From contig CM056878.1 in assembly GCA_029876055.1 (NCBI GenBank), positions 4,154,001 to 4,218,000 on the forward strand: a stretch of 64,000 nucleotides of DNA, read 5' to 3'. The stretch comes from Madurella fahalii (Eukaryota; Ascomycota; Sordariomycetes; Sordariales). This document shows, one piece after another, positions 11,427 to 20,502 of this stretch (position 1 is the stretch's first letter; each line of letters starts with the position of its first letter). A program made the position numbers and the translations under genes. The notes under the pieces are model-generated. The model saw nothing but the letters and a program-made list of their open reading frames with translations, made no database searches and was not told the DNA's origin.

Positions 11427-12584
11427 TTGGCTTTCCAGCTTTGCTGGTTTTACCTCGTTGCACTTCCTATGTTTCTAGGGGCCTTGGTCGGCTCACATAT
11501 GAACCTCATGTTTTCAGACCAGCCGGTAGGACGTGTATTGCAAATATTAGCTTCGTTCATTACGTACAGGTTGCCCATAGAAGCCCCCGTAGTCATGCAT
11601 CCCACATGAGCATGCCTCGTGAAACGCCCCTGTTTAGGTACCTTAACCGCACCCCCCAATCGCAACAGCCTTACTACACTCTGTCCCACAGCAACCTAGC
11701 GAAACAGCATATTCTTTTACCTCTATAATATAAGAGGTTAAAATATGTACAAAGAGAAGTTAGACAAGTTATGTTTACGGTTCTCATGCTACAACGACCT
11801 CGATTAACTAATCACCCTGCAGGCCATACCGGGAAAGGAACTGGGCTATTCTAGAAGCTCATCTCAACAAGATCAGTCAACTTGACTCGCAAAGTAACAG
11901 ATACGTGCAGGCCTAGATGCGGATGACCAAGACAGAACTAGTAACAGGGTTCCGATTCAGCGGTGATTACGCTGTCGATCGCTTTGCAGGCGCTCGATTA
12001 TCATAACAGTTCGATGAAACAATAGCCCCGCGGATCACGGCCGCTGGTCGGAACGGAACTTGGATACGGCAGAGTCAGCGGTTAGACGGAGTCCAAGCAG
12101 CCTGCAGTCAGGAAACGGCTTATCACAGTGCTCATCAATGTATGGCATTGCGTTGCAAAATATTTCCTTTCTTTCATTTTTTTCTTCCAATTTTCTGTAC
12201 CCATTACTACTTCAAAGGGTTTGCTACACACATAAAAACGCAATGCCGGGCTGGGCCGACCGTTGAGCTCTACCGACGAAGGACCTCTGGATAATCTCTT
12301 GGGTGTGGGGAAACGGGCAAATTTCCTAACGGATATATCATGCTGGTACCTGCGTTTATAGGATTCAGTAATACACGATGCTTTGGGTATATGCAGATCT
12401 AAATTGGCCCGTGTATTCGCCACGATGGAGATCGCTGTAGGGTTTTGCTGGATGCGGTTCTGGTTATATCTTGACGCATTGTCTCGACCAGGCCGCGATG
12501 ACAGCCGGTGGATGACCTTCACCTGCACCGTCTTACTTTAGTTGGCCCTGACCGAATAGCCTCTCTATATGGGATATATCTAAC
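11427..12584. other. Intergenic between the two secreted SnoaL-like genes
   Basis: 1.16 kb holding the 3' UTR of the upstream gene and the promoter of the 12.6-kb gene. No gene-like ORF is present. Confidence 0.4.
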
Positions 12585-14900
12585 ATGAAACTGCTGCCGG
12601 GGCTCTTACTATGCAGCGCTGCAATCAGCCTGGGCGCGCCGTCACGGCACGATGCCATCACGGTGCTCCCTCGGGCGGAGAACCTTGACTCGCTCGCCCG
12701 GGATGTCGAACGGGTCGAGTCGGTCCGCGAAGTGAAAGATGTGACGGCGACATTTTCTCAGCTGGCTCAATTTGGCCGGTATGCCGACATGGCTGCGCTG
12801 TTCACCGAGGACGGCGCCTTGCTATGGGGCAACGCGTCGGCGAAAGGACACAGAGCGATCGAGAAGTGGTTGAAGAATGACGCTGGTGACATGAATGGTA
12901 TCAAGCCCGGATCGCTCGATACATTAATTGCCGCCACCCCGTTAGTTAACCTAGCTGTCGACGGGCGCACCGCTAAAGGGCGCTTTAGCGGCTGGCGCTT
13001 TCAGGGCGACGGTGTCGGGAAGACAAGGATCCAGGGCGGTATCTACGAAAATGAGTACGCACTTGTTGATGGTCGGTGGAAGATCTCGTTACTTCGGTAT
13101 TACCCTCTGTACACCGGCAACTACGCCGAGGGCTGGAGAAACTTTGGCGGTGGGGACTTGGGCACTGTTCCTCCTTTCCATTACACGTCTGATGAGGCAG
13201 GGATACCTATCCCTCCGGCGGTTGGCGACGCTCCCAAGACCAAGGCGTCCAGAGAAGACTTGCAGCACCGGATCAATATGCTGAACGATGAGGATGAGGT
13301 GCGCAACCTCCAACACGCGTATGGGTACTACGTGGACCGTAGAATGTGGACCGACGTCGTTGATCTGTTCGGCGGCCATTCCGTGGGATTTACGATCGAT
13401 AATGTTGGGTCATTCACGGGTTATAACGGCGTTCAAGAAGCGCTAGAGAAGTGGATGGGCCCGGAGGGGCTTAGCCAAGGCATCTTGAATGAGCACCTCA
13501 TCTTCGACACTGTTGTGGAGATTCGTCCAGCTCGTGGCCCAGACGTAACTGATCAAACGGCAAATTCTCGTGGCATCGAGATAGCCCTCATTGGCAACGC
13601 CAACGAGAGCACGGCGTCATGGCGCTTCAGTTTTTTCCAGAACACTTTCGTCAAACAGAACGGCATCTGGCATATCTCGAATATCACCATCTCGCCCCTG
13701 GTAGTAGCCAACTATTCGACCGGCTGGGGAAATGGCAGCGTCATGCCCAAGAGTACAGTTGAGCCTCGCATCTTACCGTACACCGGCCGCAGCGCCCGGG
13801 AGCCAAAATCGATCGGCGCCCGTCAAAACATATCCGAGCTAGGGCGTCGACTCAAGCGCTCGGCGGCCTACGACGGTTCCGAGAACGTGTCGAACGCTTA
13901 CGGCTTCTACATTGATTTCATCGATGGCAAAGGTTGTAGCAACATGGCCGCCGTCCATGCCACAGAGGGCAACAAGGAGTCACCTTTTGCCGGTTTTTAC
14001 CAGACTCGCCAACGGGTTCTCGAGGCGTGCACCGCAGCGTACGGTACTGACGAGCGAAAGAGCCGGTCGGGCGTCTCGTTCCACTGGCGCCCGCAGCCCG
14101 TCATCCACGTCTCGAGAGATGGGCGGTCATCGAGCGTGCGGGCGCGGCTACTACAGCCGGCAACCGATAAGAATAACTCGGGCACCCTTCGAGGCGGCAT
14201 GTATCACGACCAGGCGGTCGAGGAGGATGGGATTTGGAGGTTGTGGAGCGTCACGATCGACGAGTTCTACTGGATGATGACGAACTGGAAGGAAGGGTGG
14301 TCGGGGGTCCAGCCGCGGCCCCAGAACGCGACCAACCCGCCGCCGCGGGATTTAATCAAGCAGTACCCCCCCGACTTGCTGCTTACTGAGATGGGCGATC
14401 CACGCGAGACGGGGTTCATGGGCGGCAGCGGCCGGTACGTCTCCTGGCCTGAGATCCAGCGCATGTGGTTCGCATACCGGAATCCCGTCAGCGGCAGGGT
14501 GCCGGAGTCGTATTGGCCGGGCTGCGTACCGTGCCAGCACAGGCCAGAGTGGAATCTGACACAGCACGGCTGGCAGGAGCCCCCAACGGGACCAACAATT
14601 GTGAGGGCCGGTCTTGCGGCAAACCGGGGGGACCAACCGATACGAGTGACCGTCAATGTCGCTGGGGGTCCGAACGAGCCGGTTTCAGGGGTTGTGACGT
14701 TAAAGAGCAAGGAGGTGAAGATGGAACACTTGCTGTCTATTGAGGACGAGGGAAGGGTAACGTTTCCACTACCGCGCAACTTGTCCAGCGGCCTTCATGT
14801 CATCACCACGAGCTTCCTGGGAAGTGACCGGCTCTATCCAGGCCAGGATACGATTGAGTTTGTCATACCGGGGGGTCCATATCCTGGGAGGGATGATTAG
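12585..14900 (+). CDS. Secreted protein with three tandem SnoaL-like domains and a C-terminal Ig-like domain
   Basis: Intronless 771-residue ORF. Residues 1-18 form a signal peptide (MKLLPGLLLC...SLG). Three repeats follow, at about 48-187, 235-385 and 432-575, each resembling the SnoaL_4/NTF2-like fold. Each starts with an amphipathic helix followed by a [YF]xD motif-like turn and ends in a shared strand signature: WKISLL...GNYAEGW (165-184), WHISNI...NYSTGW (362-381) and WRLWSV...NWKEGW (551-572). A Trp/Pro/Cys linker (615-660, including CVPC) leads to a beta-rich segment at about 670-763 that looks like a bacterial-type Ig-like domain. Several N-x-S/T sites fit secretion. SnoaL-like domains bind or isomerise small hydrophobic molecules in bacteria; the substrate here is unknown. 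The absence of introns over 2.3 kb contrasts with the neighbours. Confidence 0.82.
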   Translation: MKLLPGLLLCSAAISLGAPSRHDAITVLPRAENLDSLARDVERVESVREVKDVTATFSQLAQFGRYADMAALFTEDGALLWGNASAKGHRAIEKWLKNDAGDMNGIKPGSLDTLIAATPLVNLAVDGRTAKGRFSGWRFQGDGVGKTRIQGGIYENEYALVDGRWKISLLRYYPLYTGNYAEGWRNFGGGDLGTVPPFHYTSDEAGIPIPPAVGDAPKTKASREDLQHRINMLNDEDEVRNLQHAYGYYVDRRMWTDVVDLFGGHSVGFTIDNVGSFTGYNGVQEALEKWMGPEGLSQGILNEHLIFDTVVEIRPARGPDVTDQTANSRGIEIALIGNANESTASWRFSFFQNTFVKQNGIWHISNITISPLVVANYSTGWGNGSVMPKSTVEPRILPYTGRSAREPKSIGARQNISELGRRLKRSAAYDGSENVSNAYGFYIDFIDGKGCSNMAAVHATEGNKESPFAGFYQTRQRVLEACTAAYGTDERKSRSGVSFHWRPQPVIHVSRDGRSSSVRARLLQPATDKNNSGTLRGGMYHDQAVEEDGIWRLWSVTIDEFYWMMTNWKEGWSGVQPRPQNATNPPPRDLIKQYPPDLLLTEMGDPRETGFMGGSGRYVSWPEIQRMWFAYRNPVSGRVPESYWPGCVPCQHRPEWNLTQHGWQEPPTGPTIVRAGLAANRGDQPIRVTVNVAGGPNEPVSGVVTLKSKEVKMEHLLSIEDEGRVTFPLPRNLSSGLHVITTSFLGSDRLYPGQDTIEFVIPGGPYPGRDD

Positions 14901-16162
14901 GGGAAGCCGGAAACGGGCAGCACAATCATTCTGCATCAAAGCTTTCTAGGTACTGCCGCCCCGTGAGACTAAAACGGCGATTTCGATGCTCGTGACGGAC
15001 CATAAGGTAATTCGCTCTCAACTTACTATAGTCGTAAGGGCAATCTAGCTCTTACGACAGGGTAGGCATACACGTACAGAAAGACCTGATTACTTTATCC
15101 TCCTCAGCCTTTTTCGTGTTAGCATTCCACACCCGGCGAAAAATTCTGTATGAAGACCGGTGACGAGTACATTTGTTCACCAGCAGTCAACAAAAGAAAT
15201 ATCACTATCAAACAGTCTCAAGCTCAACGGCAACCAATCAGAGTAAGCTATGGTTTCCGGAAACAGTGTGACTGTCCGCTTAGGCCCTTCCGTGCTGCTC
15301 TTTGTTTGTTGCCGTGTCCGATGTCCTCCTGACATGCCTCTCTCACCGTCGACACTAACCGACCCACTAGCTTCCTGATGCAGCTATCCTTAGCACCTCT
15401 GAGAGTACACGGCTGGCTTGCATATTATGATTACCGCCTCATACGGATTAAATGATTATACCAAAGTTGTCGGTGTATGCGGATGGCTCGCTTTACCGGG
15501 CAACTACCGCCAGGCGGAGCCGTCATCACTGCAAAAGTGGCAGCATACTAAGATTTGGGAAGGAAAATGGGAGTTTATTAAACTTGGGTTCTGATTTTAT
15601 TAGGCTCCCTGGGGACAACACTTAGTGTAGGTTATTAAGAAAGAATGCCGATCCAATACGAGCGTGATGAGTAAGTAGACAAGGCTTAACGAATCTTATA
15701 CAGATCTAGATGAGAATATAATTGGCACCAGGAGGAAGACTATGGAACCTCTCGGCACATACAGGTTAGACCGAAGCTCTAATGGCAAAAAGCTCCGAGT
15801 CGTCGTTGGCCGTGACAAATATAACCCGGCGTGAGAGGATCAAACGAGGTTAAAGGAAGGAGCAAATGCAGCAGCAAACGAAGCAGCAAACGAAGTAAAC
15901 GAACCAAGTAGCAAACGAAGGAGCAGAAGGATCTCGGTCAGCGGGTGGCTGCAGATAGCAGGCAACACTGCCCCCTCGGACACCTGGCTCGGAATTCGAT
16001 TGGAGGAGACCTGAATTGACAGCGTTTAGAACATTTTAGGACAGTGTTAGCGCTCAGTCCGGAATTCCCTGTATATTATGTATCCGCCCCTCATCTGAGC
16101 GTGCAATCTCATTCTCCAGCCCCCCCAACTCACCTTCGTCACCAGCACTACCACCACCAAAA
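14901..16162. other. Intergenic, contains a short GCAAACGAA-type repeat
   Basis: 1.26 kb between the SnoaL-triplet gene and the exonuclease-like gene. The last 150 bases are pyrimidine-rich, as in filamentous-fungal promoters. A short tandem repeat is listed separately. No gene is seen. Confidence 0.4.
15858..15928. repeat. Degenerate 12-nt tandem repeat (GCAGCAAACGAA)
   Basis: About five imperfect copies of GCAGCAAACGAA, two of them adjacent and identical, followed by degenerating ones. It lies about 230-300 bases upstream of the exonuclease-like start codon. Confidence 0.6.
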
Positions 16163-16984
16163 ATGTCCGCCACGCCAACCGTCATCTCCACCATCCCTGC
16201 CCTCCAGACCTTCCTCTCTTCCATCACCCCGACCACCCACCTCTACCTCGATCTCGAGGGGTCCAACCTCTGCCGCCACGGCACAATCTCCATCATCACG
16301 GTCCTCCTGCACCCGCAAAACATCACCTACCTCATCGACGTGTTCGTTCTCGGCCCGCAAGCCTTCACCACCCCCGCCGCGTCTGCATCCACGTCCGCGT
16401 CCCCCGGCACCGCGGCGGGGGAGGCCGTGACGCTCAAGTCGGTGCTGCAGTCGGCGGCCGTGTCGAAATCGCTGTGGGACCTGCGCAACGACGCCGACGC
16501 GCTGTGGTCACTGTACGGGGTGGCGCTGGCGGGGGCGGTGGACGTGCAGCTGCTGGAGTGCGCGTCGCGGCCCGAGGCGCAGAGCAAGCGGTTCGTGCGC
16601 GGGCTGGACCGGTGCGTCCAGCACGATCTGGCGGGCGCGGTGGGGTGGGCGGAGCGGAGCGCGTGGGCCGAGACGAAGCGGGCGGTGCGGGGCGAGATGG
16701 ACCGCGGAGGCGGAGGCGGAGGCGGAGGAGCAGCAGGAGGAGGAGGAGGAGACGTGTTCGCCGTCCGTCCCATTCCCGAGCGCACGGCGCGCTACTGCGT
16801 CGGCGACGTCATGTACTTGCGCGAGCTGGAACGCGTCTACCGGGCGAGGCTGGCCCGCCCCCTCGGCCGCATCTGGCTTGACAGGGCCGTCGCGGAGAGC
16901 GGCAAGAGACTGGCGGAGGCTATGGCCGAGGAGTACCAGCCGTATGGGAAGGACAAGGCGTTTTCGCCTTGGAGGGAGATGTAA
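16163..16984 (+). CDS. DEDDy-type 3'-5' exonuclease-domain protein
   Basis: Intronless 273-residue protein resembling the 3'-5' exonuclease family (PF01612; EXD1/Egalitarian-like). The metal-binding residues appear intact: exo I D30-L-E32 in LYLDLEG, exo II RND-A-D112 in the segment LWDLRNDADAL, and exo III Y211-C-V-G-D215, which puts it in the DEDDy subgroup. Such proteins trim or bind RNA or DNA ends with two metal ions. The region between exo II and exo III carries a Gly-rich low-complexity insert (residues about 182-196) encoded by a GGN repeat, and Ser/Ala-rich sequence lies at 68-90. The gene is very GC-rich. No targeting signal is visible. It is convergent with the F-box gene, with 348 bases between stops. 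Confidence 0.82.
   Translation: MSATPTVISTIPALQTFLSSITPTTHLYLDLEGSNLCRHGTISIITVLLHPQNITYLIDVFVLGPQAFTTPAASASTSASPGTAAGEAVTLKSVLQSAAVSKSLWDLRNDADALWSLYGVALAGAVDVQLLECASRPEAQSKRFVRGLDRCVQHDLAGAVGWAERSAWAETKRAVRGEMDRGGGGGGGGAAGGGGGDVFAVRPIPERTARYCVGDVMYLRELERVYRARLARPLGRIWLDRAVAESGKRLAEAMAEEYQPYGKDKAFSPWREM
16710..16752 (+). repeat. GGN trinucleotide repeat encoding a polyglycine tract
   Basis: GGA/GGC codons encode two Gly runs split by Ala-Ala inside the exonuclease-like gene. Because the unit is three bases, slippage changes the linker length without shifting the frame. Confidence 0.8.
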
Positions 16985-17332
16985 TCAGTGGGTGTTTCTT
17001 GGCTAGGATTACTGGGGATAGATGATGCATTGGGAAATGGCGTGAGAAGAGTTGGCAATGCATCCGGATGGCGGGTATAAGTTATCCGCTGGTTCATTGG
17101 AAGTTCTGGGTCCGGAGTATCATTTAAGGTTGTTAGTGATGTAAATCGAATGCCGGAAATGCCAGGTCGGTGTTTGAAGAGCGAAACATTCGGGTTGCTT
17201 ACAACTGGTAGTAGGATAATTATAGATTCCGGATCTAGTGGTCCCCGATATTTGTACTTATAACCCCCTGTCAGTGCTCCTCTGCAGAGAAGCAAGTCCT
17301 GGGCACATAACCACGTCTCGGCATTAGTAGTC
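16985..17332. other. Convergent intergenic spacer
   Basis: 348 bases between two convergent stop codons; presumably both 3' UTRs and polyadenylation sites. No other feature is seen. Confidence 0.45.
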
Positions 17333-19033
17333 CTAGTCCTCATATAGTACCTTCTCCTCTGTCGGTTTGAACCCATTGCCCATGTCGTATTTGAAGTCAT
17401 CTTCCAGCTCTTGCAGCGAGTCCATGGGGTCGACCAGGAGAGCACGGGTCGGAGGAGTCGTGAAGAACCAACAGGCCCCGCTCTTGGGCCTCTTTGCGTC
17501 CTCGTCCATGTAAAGCCACCACCCACGGCCCCGAGGCCAGATATCAGATCTGTTGGGCGGACCATAAAAACCGAGAACCTCTGCGGCCCACTCCCCGGCA
17601 CCTTTGCACACAGATGGATGCATGCTATTCAGGCGTTCCGCATCCCAAAACACCAGACCCGTCAAAAAGAGGTAATGGCGTTCCAGCACGATTTCGAACT
17701 CGCGGAGCCCTTCTCCGAGATATAGGGTCCAGCCCGGCCCGGGCTGGTCAACTGGCCTACCCGATCGCGCCTCGGGGAAAATGCCCGCCTGATCCTGAAA
17801 ACGGGTGACTGAGTTCAGAGACCAGTGCAGAGTTGGGCCATGATAGCTCATGGAATTTGAGCGGGACAGGGCATGGAAGTTCGTTTGGGTGAGACGGCGT
17901 CGGCCCCTGTCGTCCCGCGAGAGGACATGGCGGAGATAGCCAAAGCCCAAGCCCACAGAGCGCTCAATGTAGGAATCGACCGCAATATTGTCGTCCACTC
18001 GCGGCTCCACAACGATGAAGCCTTCGTATTCGGGACCTTGTTGGCGTATCGATCGTGGCCGGCTCTCCCCGTGATCTGTTGATTCAGGGCCAGACTTTCC
18101 GTTCAGGCGGTCCGCAATCTGGCCTTCGGGAACCATACGAGCCTCGAGTTGGCGAATGAAGTCGACATTGATAGCTTCGTGAACTAATTCATACTGGTGT
18201 TTGGCGTATGCATGCGTCGCCATGATCTCTTGTGTCTCCCAGGGCGGCCAGGTAACGGATATGCACCAGGCCTTGACCAGGTTCACTTCGTCGATACTGC
18301 CTACTTTGGGTTCCTGGGATGAGAAGAACCAGTTCAGGAATTCTTCTCGGTAAAAGGCACGGTGCAAACGGGCCTTCTCAGCCAGGGACAGCTGCGTCAT
18401 GACCTTCCTCGTCTTCGCCATCGGGAGTAGCGCTGGTCGATCGTGCAGGGCCTCGGGAAGATGATCGGAAGTTGCTCTCAAGACGAAGTCTGCGATGAAG
18501 CGCTCAATGGTTGAGTGAAGCTGTAGGAGGGCTTTTAGTTCGCCAAGTGAGGGTACCTCGGGCTCTGGACAATCAAGTAAAAGACACCAGAAATCTTGGA
18601 GGATCCCTAGACCTGTTTCCTCCTCTGGGCAAGCCTCGGGGTTTTCGATACGGTTGAGCCCACCAAAATTCCGCCACTCCTTCTTGGCCCGCTCCTCACG
18701 CTCAGGTTGCGCATTTTTGCGGAGATCTGGGAGGATCCGAGGGCTTTTATAACCATTAGACCATTTTCGTTAGATGGGGGCGTTTCTAGCTCACTCTTTC
18801 CGACATCGCTGGGCTGTAACGCAGGCAAGAGCATATTTAAAGGCCTCGGGGCGAATGGAGTTGCGGATTATCTCGTTCAGGATCCTTCTTTGATCGATTT
18901 GGAACACGTCATACAGGGCACGTCCCGAAAGGAGAAGCGCAGGTATGTCAAAATAATCGGCTTGACCAAGTATCCAAACCCGGATCTCAACAGGTAGGTC
19001 GGCGATCGACCGTGTCCCTCGCATAACCGGCAT
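17333..19033 (-). CDS. F-box-like protein
   Basis: Predicted as two exons, 19033-18795 and 18743-17333, giving 549 residues. The 51-nt intron has a GTGAGC donor, a CTAAC branch and an AAAAG acceptor, and joins ...RKD-PRILPDL in frame. The N-terminus (about residues 9-50, SIADLPVEIRVWILGQAD) looks like an F-box: a Leu-Pro-x-Glu-Ile helix followed by hydrophobic helices. F-box proteins recruit substrates to SCF ubiquitin ligases through Skp1. The remaining ~450 residues are a mixed, Trp-rich region of the type found in large fungal F-box paralogue families, with no WD40 or LRR repeats visible. The ATG at 19033 is the only plausible start for the F-box frame. It is divergent from the channel gene. 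Confidence 0.75.
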
Positions 19034-20502
19034 GGCCTGGCTTATCTCTATTGTGAAGGAGCGGACGTTTTGGGGGGTTGGCGGCAGATGTTGGTGGCAC
19101 TCTGGAGTGGGATGGGCAGTTGAGGTTCGAGTTGGCGAGCTATCGGTGCTCGGGCTTTATACAGCCAATTTTAGCGTGGATGGCCGATGGTTTACCTGGC
19201 CGCTTTATGTCGGTCGTATTCTGGTGCTGCCATGTTCGTAGAGTGCTTCCCTTGACCTAGGACAAAGATCATGATGACTAAGGAACAAAGATGGTTGCTT
19301 TGTTTCACCATCAACTCTAGCTTTTCCGGCTATCCGAGGGAAAATGTATGTACAGACAGACGCTACTGATGTGCCGGTTTCCAAGGTGATGAATCCTGAA
19401 GGAGAGGTTCTTCGTTGCGCCCTGAATCTAGGAGACGAAGTGATAGTCCGTCACTCGGGTAGTTTAGCAATCCGGTGCATCAAACAATAATCACCAGGAC
19501 TTTGCACACGGCCTCGAGATACAAGCCCCGACACAGGATCGAACATTATCGAGTAGCGCTTGGTGGAGCCCCTCACATGAGGTGAACGTTCGTTCGGCTG
19601 GGAAGATTGAGGCAGCTTACCTAAGGTTGTGATCACCTGCAGACAGGCTGCTGCAGGCCCAACACACCGGAATCGCCATGCTTGGACTGCCCCCCGAACA
19701 AAGACCCACCGTGGGGAACTCGATCGATCCGTCTGAAACATTGGCGCGCACCCTGGCAAGCCATTGACGTCGGTCAGGACGGTTAGTGCAGAATAGAGAA
19801 CAAAGGGCACGGCTGCTCCGACATCTCCTGCTGTTAAACAAGGCCGATCTCAACTCCCCATCCAAGCCTTTCTGGTGTCGCATTGGTGGCGCTGCAATCG
19901 AGGCGTCCGAGGCCTTGGTCGGCGACAAACCTTACACTTCGGCAGCTCATTGGTTCATGTCTCCCCCGGTCGGTGATTTCCAGCGCAGATCATTCCCGTC
20001 ACTAGAGTGGCCACGGCACACTGTAACCACACGTCTTTGCTGCGACACAGCGCTCTCCGGGCGTTTTATCGCCGCCACCGGGCGAGGATAACCGTACTGT
20101 AGTGATGCAATATCAGCACAATCGGCGTAGAGATGAGGTAACGGCACGCATCTGGCTTCCTGGATGGCGGGCGTCGGTAGAGGAGCCGTCTCTGTTCCTC
20201 CAGCCACTGGCTTGCGCCCAGCCGCGCTAGTTGTCAACATCTCCCGAATCGGCGATGGCATTGGGCATGCGGGTCGCTGAAAAAAAATGAGACATGCATC
20301 AGTTCCCCATTGGCTGCTCGCCAAGCCCAACTGGGGTCGTTTCCGCTGTCTCCCTCCTCTCCCGCCCTGACATTTCAAGTCCGGAGACCTGGGAACCTCG
20401 AGTTAGCTTAGCTTCAACGGCCAAAGCAGGAACAAACATCAAATCGCGCCATGTTGCAGTTCCGCGGCGAAGAGCCGTCTTTGTCCTGCTGATTCCACGG
20501 CC
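19034..20502. other. Divergent intergenic region
   Basis: 1.47 kb between the F-box gene and the CSC1-like channel gene, transcribed away from each other, so it holds both promoters. ORFs here are short and unconvincing. Confidence 0.4.

Noticed and set aside
10802..11728. 308-codon uninterrupted ORF at the secreted-protein gene
   Set aside because: Past codon 84 it reads through two introns; the spliced frame restores YKQNSPGYQ...AIWPLFCNGRK and six cysteines, while the readthrough is basic and featureless.
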